A DNA stretch of 64,000 nt from Lichenicola sp964247735 (GTDB lineage Bacteria > Pseudomonadota > Alphaproteobacteria > Acetobacterales > Acetobacteraceae), in NCBI GenBank assembly GCA_964247735.1, contig CAXTVS010000003.1, positions 1 to 64,000 on the forward strand, written 5' to 3'. The position numbers and the translations under genes were made by a program. The notes beneath the pieces were generated by a model. The model saw only the letters and a list, made by a program, of their open reading frames with translations, was not told where the DNA came from and made no database searches. This document shows positions 31,182 to 39,433 of this stretch, piece by piece (positions within the stretch are counted from its first letter, which is position 1; each line of letters begins with the position of its first letter).

Positions 31182-31664
31182 CTAGACCTTCTGGCCCGCT
31201 ATGGTCACGGCGACGGCGTGACCCAGGATCTCGACAACCTCTTCCTTCTTGTGGAAGGCCGCGCCACCTAGAAACGGTCGTGGCGGGATCGTTCCTGTGC
31301 CGAGCTCCTGGTAGACGGCGATCTCGTCGTCGCTGCCGACAACCCCCTCCACGTCCAGCCGGAAGCCCTGCTCGACCCTGCTTTCGATGCTGTCCCTGAG
31401 TTGGCCGGTCCTCAGCAATGGCTCATCGGCCGGAAAGCCGTTGGCGACCCGGTCGGCGACCGTTGCCGGCGCCAAGCCCGCCCAGGCAGCATCAGGCGCG
31501 TAGGCGGCAGGTCTGTCCGAGGCAGGATAGTCGTAGCCTTGGCCGATGACGGCTTGGGCCTCTTCCTTCACCACATCGACCGCGCGCCCCATTGCTTCAT
31601 GCTGCGCCACCGCGACCTGACCCGGCAGCCGCCCCAGGATCATTGCGAATTCTGCCAGCTTCAT
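31182..31664 (-). CDS. HK97-gp10-like / virion morphogenesis protein
   Basis: 160 residues. A helical N-terminus (MKLAEFAMILGRLPGQVAVA; GRAVDVVKEEAQAVIG), LLRTGQLRDSIESRVEQGF and the diagnostic IAVYQELGTGTIPPRPFLGGAAF. This belongs to the HK97-gp10/phage morphogenesis group, proteins that complete the neck or tail terminator. Its ATG overlaps the stop of the frameshifted chaperone product (ATGA). In P2-like phages this gene usually sits nearer the head-tail join, so the place is slightly unusual. Confidence 0.75.
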   Translation of the reverse strand: MKLAEFAMILGRLPGQVAVAQHEAMGRAVDVVKEEAQAVIGQGYDYPASDRPAAYAPDAAWAGLAPATVADRVANGFPADEPLLRTGQLRDSIESRVEQGFRLDVEGVVGSDDEIAVYQELGTGTIPPRPFLGGAAFHKKEEVVEILGHAVAVTIAGQKV

Positions 31665-32193
31665 TGTCGCTTCCTTGCCGTCAGGGACCGCCAGTCGAAG
31701 TCGTTGCCCTCGAACTCGGTCATCACCGCAGTTGCGGCGAGAGCGAAATCATCGGCGCATCCGAAGGCGACATCGAACGGCACGTTGCACCGCACGAGCC
31801 ACAGCCGGCTTCGGAAGTCGGATGCGCCGGCTAGTTTTTTGCTGCTGCTACGATCTCATCCCGGGTTCCGGCTTCGGTCGCGCGTCGCTGAAGCTCACCA
31901 GCAACCGCCTCGACGCCCTCGTCGCCGAGATCCGCCAGCGTCTTCTCGATCATGCCTTCATTCACGGGCACAGGAACCGGCCGGCCGTCCACGACTGCAA
32001 CCGAAGCCGCAATGGCGGCCATTCCTAGATACTGCTCGTTCGAGCTGTTCTGCCCGCAGGCTTTGAACAGACGGAGGCGCTCGACCGGCCCAAGTTTGCG
32101 TATGGTGATCGAACGGCCGGCAGCGTCCCGGACGGTCGAGTCTTGCCTACCATCGGCAAGCATGACCGATGTCGGCGTTGATGCGTCCGACAT
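31661..32193 (-). CDS. Tail assembly chaperone, -1 frameshift product
   Basis: The zero-frame gene (31831-32193, 120 residues) ends ...VAAAKN. At its end the bases A-AAA-AAC (complement of 31834-31840) form a canonical slippery heptamer directly before TAG. A -1 slip adds 57 residues (KKLAGASDFRSRLWL...) that end exactly overlapping the next ATG. The extension contains NVPFDVAFGCADDF and MTEFEGNDFDWRSL, the pattern of the long tail-chaperone form (P2 E+E', lambda G-GT). The fused product would be 177 residues. Such chaperones keep the tape measure soluble and recruit tube subunits. Confidence 0.85.
31831..32193 (-). CDS. Tail assembly chaperone, short form
   Basis: 120 residues: an N-terminal beta part (GRSITIRKLGPVERLRLFKACG) and helices (YLGMAAIAASVAVVDGRPVPVPV; MIEKTLADLGDEGVEAVAGELQRRA). 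The start overlaps the tail tube stop by TGATG. This is the major product when no frameshift occurs; it corresponds to P2 E / lambda G. Confidence 0.82.
   Translation of the reverse strand: MSDASTPTSVMLADGRQDSTVRDAAGRSITIRKLGPVERLRLFKACGQNSSNEQYLGMAAIAASVAVVDGRPVPVPVNEGMIEKTLADLGDEGVEAVAGELQRRATEAGTRDEIVAAAKN
31834..31840 (-). promoter_or_regulatory. Programmed -1 frameshift slippery site
   Basis: A-AAA-AAC on the coding strand, in the zero frame at the last two sense codons before TAG. It fits X-XXY-YYZ with the most slippery sequence known for bacterial -1 shifting. The downstream sequence (CTAGCCGGCGCATCC) can form GC-rich secondary structure. Confidence 0.85.
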
Positions 32194-32618
32194 CAGAGCA
32201 TCACGTAGTCAGAGGCAGCAAATTCCAGAGTCTGCTTCACGGCATCATCCTGCTTGTACTGGCCGCCGTTGGACAGGCGAAACACCACGTTGTTGAACTG
32301 GAGCGTCGTGATCGACCCGGTGATCTCGGTGATGTAGGCAAAGAGACTGCCGACCGGGATCGAGCCGCCATTGTAGAACGCGGCCTTACTTTTGCTGATC
32401 AGATTTTCGAGCACTGACGAGTTGCGGTCGACCTCGAACCTGCCCGACACATAGTCAGGAATGTAGGCGATCTGCGTCTTCCCGTTGACCGGACGGGACA
32501 TGACCTCATGGGTGTTGTCCGCCCACTGGAACTCGGTGGTGTTGAGTTCCAGTTGGCCGAATGGACCGTTGGTGACGCACACAGCATCGCGCCCAATGTT
32601 GAAGGTGGGAGTCGGCAT
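32193..32618 (-). CDS. Tail tube protein
   Basis: 141 residues directly after the sheath gene. The sequence is beta-rich with one helix (FNIGRDAVCVTNGPFGQLELNTTEF; GKTQIAYIPDYVSGRFEVDR; AYITEITGSITTLQFNNVVF), as in Mu/P2-type tube proteins that stack as hexamers inside the sheath. Position (sheath, tube, chaperone, tape) is decisive. Confidence 0.82.
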   Translation of the reverse strand: MPTPTFNIGRDAVCVTNGPFGQLELNTTEFQWADNTHEVMSRPVNGKTQIAYIPDYVSGRFEVDRNSSVLENLISKSKAAFYNGGSIPVGSLFAYITEITGSITTLQFNNVVFRLSNGGQYKQDDAVKQTLEFAASDYVML

Positions 32619-32622
32619 CGTC

Positions 32623-34155
32623 CTAGCTCCCGCTCGTGGTAGTCGTCACGGTGACCGTCTGCCCACCCGCCAAGTTGGCCGACAAGAACAGAACTATGCC
32701 CTCATAGGTCACCTGCGCGTCCGCCTGCAGATATCCGAGCCCGGTCCTGCTCTGCGGGTTGTTCGTGGTGTCGCAAACGACCGCATAAGGCGTCCCGTAC
32801 GTGGCATCGAGATACCCCTGCTGCACCATGTTCCCCAGAAGACCGAGCAGGGTGGCGCGCACGTTCCCGAACAGCGTCGTGGTGATGGTCGAGCCGATAT
32901 AGGTTCCCATGCCGCCTTCCATGGTGGTCGCCAGGAAGTTCGTCATCCGGGTATACGAATCACCGTTGATCGCAGCGACACCCGCTGCGTTCATCCCCCG
33001 CCCGACCGCCCAGAAGCTCCCGCCAGGCGACGGGTTCGCGATGAAGTCCACATCCGCCAGGATCAGCGCCTGCTTCTGCGCTGTCGACAGCGTGGCGCTC
33101 TGGTTCGTGGACGCCATGCCCGCGATCTGGGAGCCGACGATGCCGGCCAGCGGCTTGTTCAGCGAGGATTGGTTCGGATCCAGCGTCGCGACGATGCCGG
33201 CCTTGAACGCCGCCGGGTTCACCAGCCGGATCACGCCGTTGACGGCGTCGGTCCAGTAGCACCAATCTCCATAGACCAGCGACACGCCGTAGCCGGCCGC
33301 CGACGCCGAGGCCTGCGCCGCCGAGATGGTCTGTCCGGCCACGCCGCCGATAATGGCGTACCAGCCCTCGCTGATTGCCAGTGCGTTGACCGTCGAGGCC
33401 TGCGTCCAGTCGGTCAGGTCGACCAGATCCAGCACCGAGATCGTCTGCCGGCGCAGCGCGTACATGCCGGTCCGGGTCAGGCCGTCGACGCCGACCAGCG
33501 TGGCGGCGGTGATACCCGCCACACCGTCGGTGCCGCCCGCCATGGTCAGGCTGCTGGCGGCCGGCGTCGTGGTGACCGCGGTCGCGGCTGCCGTGATGAG
33601 AGCCGAGGGGCCGCGCGCCAGGCTGGTGCCACTGTTGATCGCCGTCGCCAGGGCCAGCCACACGGCGTTGCCGGTCAGGCCGGCTGTCGGGACGCTGAAC
33701 ACCTCCTGGATGCCCAGCACGTTGTTCGTGACCGTGATCTGGTAGGTGGTGGCCGGCGTGCCGACCGCGATGCTGACGGTGGTCGAGTTGCCGACGACGC
33801 CGGTGCAGCGCGAAGTGCAGGTCAGCCCGGTCCCTAGCACGCCGGTCGACGCGGTGTCGGTGCCATCGGTGACGCGCACGCCGATGAACGACTGCACGCC
33901 CTGGAGCGCCTGCACCGAAACGTGGGTCAGCATGTCGAAGGTGCGGTTGGTCACGGGCCCGAACGCTGCGGTGCCGTCGGCGGTGCCTGAGAACACGATC
34001 GGCGTGTTCGGCTGGCCCCAGGACGCGGCGCCGACGAGGCCGATGGTGTTGGTCGGTGCGCCGTTCAGCACCACGCCTGGCTGCTGGATGACGACGTTGA
34101 AGCCGGGGACGATCTGGGAGACGCCCGACGCGCTGCCGGCCTGGATGATCGCCAT
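32623..34155 (-). CDS. Contractile tail sheath protein
   Basis: 510 residues. Start MAIIQAGSASGVSQIVPGF, then NTIGLVGAASWGQPNTPIVFSG, and the C-terminal sheath core GSFWAVGRGMNAAGVAAINGDSYTRMTNFLA...MGTYIGSTI...LLGNMVQQGYLDATYGTPYAVV correspond to the Phage_sheath_1 family. The middle carries a Thr/Ala-rich inserted domain (about 100-240). It proves a contractile (myovirus) tail. Confidence 0.9.
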   Translation of the reverse strand: MAIIQAGSASGVSQIVPGFNVVIQQPGVVLNGAPTNTIGLVGAASWGQPNTPIVFSGTADGTAAFGPVTNRTFDMLTHVSVQALQGVQSFIGVRVTDGTDTASTGVLGTGLTCTSRCTGVVGNSTTVSIAVGTPATTYQITVTNNVLGIQEVFSVPTAGLTGNAVWLALATAINSGTSLARGPSALITAAATAVTTTPAASSLTMAGGTDGVAGITAATLVGVDGLTRTGMYALRRQTISVLDLVDLTDWTQASTVNALAISEGWYAIIGGVAGQTISAAQASASAAGYGVSLVYGDWCYWTDAVNGVIRLVNPAAFKAGIVATLDPNQSSLNKPLAGIVGSQIAGMASTNQSATLSTAQKQALILADVDFIANPSPGGSFWAVGRGMNAAGVAAINGDSYTRMTNFLATTMEGGMGTYIGSTITTTLFGNVRATLLGLLGNMVQQGYLDATYGTPYAVVCDTTNNPQSRTGLGYLQADAQVTYEGIVLFLSANLAGGQTVTVTTTTSGS

Positions 34156-34158
34156 GGA

Positions 34159-34350
34159 TCAAGACTCCTTGGCGACGCGCACGGCCCACGGGGCGGCGTG
34201 CAGTTCGAGCTCGTGGATTACCGCGTCGTCCGTGATCCGCGTGCCGATTGGGTGACCATGACCCTCACGCACCACGACGTAGTGGAACGGGGACACGGGC
34301 GACCTGTCATCGACTGGAGCGTCGGACGGCGTGTCGGTGCTGTCGCTCAT
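34159..34350 (-). CDS. Small tail-region protein, 63 residues
   Basis: An acidic disordered N-terminus (MSDSTDTPSDAPVDDRSP) and a beta-rich C-terminus (YVVVREGHGHPIGTRITDD; ELHAAPWAVRVAKES). It precedes the sheath gene by 3 nt. Many contractile-tail phages have a small protein of this kind just upstream of the sheath. No family can be assigned with confidence. Confidence 0.6.
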   Translation of the reverse strand: MSDSTDTPSDAPVDDRSPVSPFHYVVVREGHGHPIGTRITDDAVIHELELHAAPWAVRVAKES

Positions 34351-34378
34351 CGCGCGCTCCTAGGGGGTGGGTTGGGGA

Positions 34379-34756
34379 TCAGGCCGCAACAGTGGCGGGA
34401 TACGAGAAGATGCGAGCGCCGTGGTAGGTCGCCGTCAGCGTCTCGGCATCGAACATCGCCATGCTGATGCTGACTTCGGCTCCGGTTTCGGCATGGATCG
34501 CCTGCCGGACAGCCGGCAAGTCCTCGGATTTTGAGCCGTGGAACCGGTTCAGGACAGGCTGGATCAGCCCCATCGCACGCATCAGGTCCAGGCTGGCGCG
34601 ATGGGCATCCTCGACCGCGTCGACCAGGAATGGCGCCACATCTCGCAGCAGCCGCACCAGTTTCGCTTCCTCGGTAACCGCAAAGCGCTGACAGCTAAGC
34701 CGATCGGCGCTCTCGATGATCCATCCACCCTCGACAATCTCGATCGTCAGCTTCAC
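34379..34756 (-). CDS. Hypothetical protein, 125 residues
   Basis: MKLTIEIVEGGWIIESADRLSCQRF is a beta-hairpin start, followed by helices (KLVRLLRDVAPFLVDAVEDAHRASLDLM) and a final beta part (AEVSISMAMFDAETLTATYHG). It lies between the tail-completion gene and the sheath. The role is unknown. The lower GC of the first half and the insertion-like position allow it to be an accessory gene. Confidence 0.6.
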   Translation of the reverse strand: MKLTIEIVEGGWIIESADRLSCQRFAVTEEAKLVRLLRDVAPFLVDAVEDAHRASLDLMRAMGLIQPVLNRFHGSKSEDLPAVRQAIHAETGAEVSISMAMFDAETLTATYHGARIFSYPATVAA

Positions 34757-34764
34757 AGCATCAC

Positions 34765-35721
34765 CTACGGTGTGGGTTGAACGAGGATGTCGCCCGCCGC
34801 GTCCGTCTCGATCGTGGTCCCGCCGTCGGTGGACAGGACGCCGCTGATCGGGGACTGCGTGCCGGCGGTGATGTCGACGCCGAGCGCGTGCAGGAGGGCG
34901 GTGGCGTAGATCAGGGGGGCGGAGGTCTGGGTCTGGATCGTGGGGTATTCGAGGAGGAAGTGCAGGTCCCGGCGGTAGGCCGAGGCGTCGGTGCCGGCAT
35001 CGCTTTCCGACGTGCTGAAGTAGCGGATCCGGGTCAGGGTCGGATCGCTGCCGACGGCCAGCCAGTCAATGCCGGACAGCGCGTTGTCGATCGCGGCCGC
35101 AAGCTGGTCGCGCAGCAGCGGCGTCGGGCACCAGGCGGTGACCATCAGCCGTTGTTCCTGCCGGCGCGTCTCACGCCAGGCCGACCCGAGGGCGGCGGTC
35201 GTGCAGGACGCCGGCAACGCGAGGCCGGTCGGGTCGGTGACGGTGACCGTGGCACCGGATGCGGTGGCGATCAGCCGGCCGTCGCTGGTGACCAGCGCAG
35301 CCAACGCGGCGGCGATCGTGGACAGCGTGTCACCGGCCTGCACTGCATAGACCCAGCCGATCCGGCCGGCGGAGAACGCCGCGAGCTGCTCGGCTGACGC
35401 GATGCCGCCGAAAGTAACCGCGTTACCGGAGGCCGTTGCGGTCAGCGTGCAGCCCGGCGTCGGGAACGGCTGCCAGTCGCGACTGTACCTGCTCGTGTTC
35501 CGGCTGCCCTGCGGCATCGAGAACACCGAGACGTTGCACCGTCCCGCCTTGATGTCGGCGTCGAGGTCGGACGTGACCGGCCAACCGCTATAGATGTCGA
35601 CCAGCGTGCTGCCCAGGATCCCCGGCGGCGGCCCGCTCGGTGTGACCGCATAGCCCCCCGGATAGACGATGCTGCCGATCAGGGCGACGAGGGCTTGTTC
35701 AACGTCCGAAAGATCCGCCAC
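34765..35721 (-). CDS. Tail completion / terminator-like protein, 318 residues
   Basis: GTG start. DLSDVEQALVALIGSIVYPGG at the N-terminus and RLMVTAWCPTPLLRDQLAAAIDNALSGIDWL...RYFSTSESDAG..AYRRDLHFLLEY at the C-terminal half are characteristic of phage neck or tail terminator proteins. Between them is an inserted domain with WVYAVQAGDTLSTIAAALAALV, LysM-like in sequence. It lies between the connector genes and the sheath. Confidence 0.6.
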   Translation of the reverse strand: MADLSDVEQALVALIGSIVYPGGYAVTPSGPPPGILGSTLVDIYSGWPVTSDLDADIKAGRCNVSVFSMPQGSRNTSRYSRDWQPFPTPGCTLTATASGNAVTFGGIASAEQLAAFSAGRIGWVYAVQAGDTLSTIAAALAALVTSDGRLIATASGATVTVTDPTGLALPASCTTAALGSAWRETRRQEQRLMVTAWCPTPLLRDQLAAAIDNALSGIDWLAVGSDPTLTRIRYFSTSESDAGTDASAYRRDLHFLLEYPTIQTQTSAPLIYATALLHALGVDITAGTQSPISGVLSTDGGTTIETDAAGDILVQPTP

Positions 35722-35736
35722 GCGGCGCCTCCCGCG

Positions 35737-36402
35737 CTAGACGTCGTCTTCGTTCGCGATCAGCTGCCAGCCGTATTGCGTCTCGATCGCGGCCGAGATC
35801 GTCATCGTCAGCCCGCTCGCTTCGCGCAGGATGTTCTGCCGGACGATCGTGATGCCGGGGATGATCGGCAGCAGCACCGACCAGGACGGCGCCTTGGCGT
35901 CGCTGGGGAGCCGCGTTGGGTCGATCTCGGCGCGGCCGCCTACGCCCTTCCAAGCGGGCCATCTGGTGGCGATGGCGGGCGTGTTCGCGGATGGGCCGTT
36001 CAGCACACGCCCGTTGCGCCCACGTGGTCCGGGGTCGACTTCCGGCGCGTCGGTCAGGATGTCGAAGACCGTGTTGGTCAGCGCCACCTGGAGCGGCCGG
36101 ATCGGCTCGAACCGGGTCACGAAGTAGGTGTCCGCGCCGACCAGGATGTCACCCGGCAGCACGTTGGTGGTGTCGATCGAGGCATAGCCCTCGGCGCCGC
36201 CGGCCGAGCGCCGCGACCAGGCCTTCTTCATGCCGAAGCTGGGATCCTGGTCGAAGAAGGCCGGCAGCGTGTTCAGGACGGGCTGCTGGAGCGGCAGCAG
36301 CGGGCCGGTCGGGCGGATCTGCTGGACGGGAGCGCCCAGCTTCGAGGCGGCGATCGCGTAGCCGCGTGCGATGGCCGCCTGGATGCTGGTCTGGTCGGCC
36401 AC
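35737..36402 (-). CDS. Head-tail connector-region protein, 221 residues
   Basis: GTG start. An N-terminal helix (IQAAIARGYAIAASKLG), then YASIDTTNVLPGDILVGADTYFVTRFEPIRPLQVALTNTVFDI and a C-terminal beta part (LPIIPGITIVRQNILREASGLTM). The strand-rich pattern resembles stopper or neck proteins lying between capsid and tail genes. Assignment is by position. Confidence 0.55.
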   Translation of the reverse strand: MADQTSIQAAIARGYAIAASKLGAPVQQIRPTGPLLPLQQPVLNTLPAFFDQDPSFGMKKAWSRRSAGGAEGYASIDTTNVLPGDILVGADTYFVTRFEPIRPLQVALTNTVFDILTDAPEVDPGPRGRNGRVLNGPSANTPAIATRWPAWKGVGGRAEIDPTRLPSDAKAPSWSVLLPIIPGITIVRQNILREASGLTMTISAAIETQYGWQLIANEDDV

Positions 36403-36405
36403 AGG

Positions 36406-36999
36406 TCAGTCGTGCGCCTTGGCGTCCATGGCCGCGAAGCCGGTCGGCTCCTTCTCTTCCTCGCCGGCGTCCGCGTGCACCGGGTGGTCGTGGTGCTCCT
36501 GCACGCCATGGTCGGCGTCATGGCCTTCCGGCAGCACCGGCGGCTCGTCCTCGCTCCGCCCCTCGATCTTGGCGTCGGTCTGGTCGGAGGGTACCGGCCC
36601 GGCGGCGGCCGGGAGCGGTGGCCGCGCCAGGATGTCAGCCAGTTCCGGGGTCGGCACCGGCGAGACGACGTGCGGGTCGTGGTAGCCGGGCGCGTCCACG
36701 GGGAGCGGTTCGCGGCGGAAGCCGGCCGGCGCCACGTTGCCCTTGTTGTCGACCATGTATCCCGGGTGGCAGAGCGCACCGGTCACGTCGACGACGTGCT
36801 CACGGGCCGGATCCTGCGCCATCCCCTGCACGCCCATCTCGACGTCGCCGAACGGATGGCGGAGATGCGCCTCGACCGAACGCACGGCGTGGACGAAGCC
36901 GCCGCGGCACAGCGCATAGGCTCGCATCAGCGGGGCATGCACGGGAGGACCGGCCAAGCCGGCGGCGTTCGGGTCGTGGCTGTCGTCGAAGTCGGGCAT
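36406..36999 (-). CDS. Hypothetical acidic protein, 197 residues
   Basis: The start MPDFDDSHDPN was chosen because the longer frame overlaps the upstream gene. The N-terminal half has YALCRGGFVHAVRSVEAHL and CHPGYMVDNKGNVAPAGF. The C-terminal half is Asp/Glu/His/Pro-rich and probably disordered (EGHDADHGVQEHHDHPVHADAGEEEKE). It may be a minor head or decoration protein; not recognised. Confidence 0.55.
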   Translation of the reverse strand: MPDFDDSHDPNAAGLAGPPVHAPLMRAYALCRGGFVHAVRSVEAHLRHPFGDVEMGVQGMAQDPAREHVVDVTGALCHPGYMVDNKGNVAPAGFRREPLPVDAPGYHDPHVVSPVPTPELADILARPPLPAAAGPVPSDQTDAKIEGRSEDEPPVLPEGHDADHGVQEHHDHPVHADAGEEEKEPTGFAAMDAKAHD

Positions 37000-37009
37000 G
37001 GATGGATCC

Positions 37010-37435
37010 TCAGATGACGATGGAAGCGCGCTGGCCGAGCGCCGGGCCCGGAGGAACGCCGATGAAGTCGCAGAGGGCTCTCCGCCACTGGCGGTAGAGG
37101 CTGTTCCTTTCCGCCATCTCACGCGGGTTGCGGGTGAAGACGGCTGCCTGCGCGGTGTCGAGACCGGAGCTGGCGTTCAGGATCGCCTGCTCGAGCAGGT
37201 AGAGCTGCCCCAGGAACTGCCGGAGCTGCTGGAATTCCTCGGTCGCCAGGTTGGTCAGCCGGTATTCCATCGTCCCATAGGCGGTGAAGAACCGGTAGGA
37301 CTCGAACGAGGCGTTATCCGGCCCCAGCACGCTGTAGCCGCAGAACCGCCGCACATCGACGCGCTCGGTGCTGGTCAGCGGAGCGGTCGGTTCCAGCGCG
37401 GCGAGAGACGCGTCCGAAAGGTTGGCGCCGCTCAT
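37010..37435 (-). CDS. Head-region hypothetical protein, 141 residues
   Basis: Helical with RRFCGYSVLGPDNASFESYRFF, YRLTNLATEEFQQLRQFLGQLYLLEQAIL and MAERNSLYRQWRRALCDFIGVPPGPAL. The last pattern (short helices with a conserved WRR..C.FIG) is found in small proteins of phage head-completion regions. It sits between the SGNH protein and the connector genes. A connector or completion role is an inference from position. Confidence 0.6.
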   Translation of the reverse strand: MSGANLSDASLAALEPTAPLTSTERVDVRRFCGYSVLGPDNASFESYRFFTAYGTMEYRLTNLATEEFQQLRQFLGQLYLLEQAILNASSGLDTAQAAVFTRNPREMAERNSLYRQWRRALCDFIGVPPGPALGQRASIVI

Positions 37436-37440
37436 CGATG

Positions 37441-39135
37441 TCAGGCCAGCAGCGGTGCCACCACGTTACGCAGCGCACCTCCGAGCAAACCCTGCCCGAT
37501 GTCGTTCAGGTGCGATCCGTCGGACGCAATCATGGAGGCCGGCGTGACGGCGGGCCGTGCCGCGGTCGGCACGTAGCCGCAGATGATCGCCTGCGCGTCC
37601 AGCACCAGCACGCCGCGCTGCGCCAGCGCCCGGAGCTTGGTGCTGCTGATCACACGCTGCGCACCGGCGATGTCCGCGCCGCTCTCCATGAACGGGATCG
37701 AGGTCAGCAGGATGACGACCACGCCGAGCGACTCCGCGTAATCGACCAGCGACAGCACGGTCGCTTCCTGTGCCTGGCGCGGCAGATAGCCGGGGTTGTC
37801 CAGGTAGTCGTTCGGGCTGTCGATCGGGATCGTCATGACGTGCGGGATGAAGCCCGCCGCCAGCAGCGCGCGGGCCCGGGCACAGAACAGCGCGACGGTC
37901 TGGCCGATCCATCCCCCGTCGACCAGGGAGACACCGCAGGCGCCAGCCGAGAGCGCATTCACCGCGATGCGCGGGAACCCGTTGTAGCCGCTGACGGTCA
38001 GGCCGCCCTGGGTGAGGCTGTCGCCCGCGCCCATGAGGCCGATGCAACGGCTTTCGGAGTAGAACACCGCGCCGACGACGTAGGTGAAGGCGAACGCCGT
38101 TGGGGCCAGCCCGTCGGTCAGGGACGCCTGCTTGGCGGCCGTGCTGACATAGTCGCCGGCCGCGCTGTAGCCCGGCAGCAGCCGCCCCCCGTCGACCGTG
38201 TTGATGGCCGCCACCAGGGCGTTGCTGGCGGCGGGTACGGAATAGCCGCTCGATGCCGACAGGACGCGTGTGTAGAGCAGCGAGAACGGGCTGCCGTCGG
38301 TGCGCGCGAAGGACTCGATGGGCAGAAGGTCGGACAGGAGATAGGACGGCTCCGAAGCCAGCGCGGCTGCCGCCAGGGTCGGCGTGGCTGATCCGCCGAA
38401 GGTGACGGCGGTCCAGGTCGTTGTGGCCCCTGTGGTGTCGACGGGGGTGGTCGGCGATGCCGCGCTCGCCGACGAAGCGACGCACACGCCGGCCAGCGTC
38501 TGGGTCGTCGTCGTGTAGTTCGCCAGGAGCAGCTTCACGCCGGTGAACGGACGCTCGAACTGCAGGTTGACGCCGAAGGTGTACTGCGTGCCGCCGGCGT
38601 AGAGCCCGCTGACGTAGCTGAACGGCATGTACGGGACGCCGAGGCTCGGGCGGAGCTTGGGCATCGGCGCGGTAGCGATGGTCGGCGTTGCGGCCGCCAT
38701 GACCCCGGCGTTGATGACGATCGCCACCCCGGACGTCAGTGGCTGGTCGCCGACACGACCGATAGCGGCGCCTGCGGCAATGGCCCGGGAACCAGCCTCC
38801 AGGATGTCGGAGACCGTGTTCAGCGTGATCGGATGAGCGCCGCTCTGGAAGGTGATGATGCCGCCTGCGGCCACATTGAGGCCAAGCCGCAACGGCCACC
38901 AGCAGAGCAGATTGCCTCCTACCTGAGCATCATAAAGGCCGACATAGCCGACGACCTGGGGGTTGAGGAACGGGCCCAACACGCCACCGCCGACGGCGGC
39001 TACGGGACCGAACGGCGTCAGCTGGCCGAACACGATCGAGGCGCGGCTGTATCCGACGTCGCTCGGCTCGGTGGGAACGCCGGCTGCCGACAGCGCGGTT
39101 CCATAGCCGATGAAGCCCGTGAAAAAGGCCGTCAT
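37441..39135 (-). CDS. SGNH/GDSL hydrolase-type structural protein
   Basis: 564 residues. The C-terminal half contains SGNH blocks: LMGAGDSLTQGG (Ser373), IPIDSPND (Asn442 in the GxND-equivalent position) and SDGSHLND (Asp539, His542). This family includes carbohydrate O-acetylesterases. The N-terminal ~340 residues are beta-rich (VVGYVGLYDAQVGGNLLCWW; GTQYTFGVNLQFERPFTGVKLL), like a virion-bound jelly-roll. It is encoded between capsid and connector genes, so it is likely virion-borne, perhaps removing acetyl groups from a host polysaccharide. Activity is inferred. Confidence 0.75.
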   Translation of the reverse strand: MTAFFTGFIGYGTALSAAGVPTEPSDVGYSRASIVFGQLTPFGPVAAVGGGVLGPFLNPQVVGYVGLYDAQVGGNLLCWWPLRLGLNVAAGGIITFQSGAHPITLNTVSDILEAGSRAIAAGAAIGRVGDQPLTSGVAIVINAGVMAAATPTIATAPMPKLRPSLGVPYMPFSYVSGLYAGGTQYTFGVNLQFERPFTGVKLLLANYTTTTQTLAGVCVASSASAASPTTPVDTTGATTTWTAVTFGGSATPTLAAAALASEPSYLLSDLLPIESFARTDGSPFSLLYTRVLSASSGYSVPAASNALVAAINTVDGGRLLPGYSAAGDYVSTAAKQASLTDGLAPTAFAFTYVVGAVFYSESRCIGLMGAGDSLTQGGLTVSGYNGFPRIAVNALSAGACGVSLVDGGWIGQTVALFCARARALLAAGFIPHVMTIPIDSPNDYLDNPGYLPRQAQEATVLSLVDYAESLGVVVILLTSIPFMESGADIAGAQRVISSTKLRALAQRGVLVLDAQAIICGYVPTAARPAVTPASMIASDGSHLNDIGQGLLGGALRNVVAPLLA

Positions 39136-39187
39136 GCGCGTTCCTGTCGGTCGAGGAAGAGAATTGGATCGGGTCGAACGGCAGCGG

Positions 39188-39430
39188 TCAGGTCGACTCG
39201 TGCCACGGCGCCATCGGCGCGCCGCGATCGAGCAGCAGCCGTATGGTGGCGGGGCGGCTGACGATCTCGCCCGCTTCCCAGTGGAAGACGCCCTTGCCGT
39301 GCACGTCCTCGATGAAGCCGTGCGGCGCCGTCAGGCGGTAGGCCGCGGCCACCGGATCGGGCGCCACAGATGAAGCCGGCACGTCGTGCCGAAGCCGCAC
39401 CGCGCTCCGATCGTAGTGGCCGCGGCCCAT
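39188..39430 (-). CDS. Small head-region protein, 80 residues
   Basis: MGRGHYDRSAVRLRHDVP leads into a beta-rich segment (YRLTAPHGFIEDVHGKGVFHWEAGEIV) and ends with RLLLDRGAPMAPWHES. It follows the capsid gene by 3 nt. Position suggests decoration or head completion. Not recognised. Confidence 0.6.
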   Translation of the reverse strand: MGRGHYDRSAVRLRHDVPASSVAPDPVAAAYRLTAPHGFIEDVHGKGVFHWEAGEIVSRPATIRLLLDRGAPMAPWHEST

Positions 39431-39433
39431 CCG

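Noticed and set aside
31084..31188. 34-residue hydrophobic peptide on the + strand before the tape-measure gene
   Set aside because: Antisense of a Gln/Glu/Asp-rich minus-strand frame automatically reads as Leu/Val; no ribosome-binding site precedes the ATG at normal spacing.
32493..32504. GGGACATGA inside the tail tube gene as another repressor operator
   Set aside because: One arm only, no promoter-like flanks and located within a structural gene; most likely chance.
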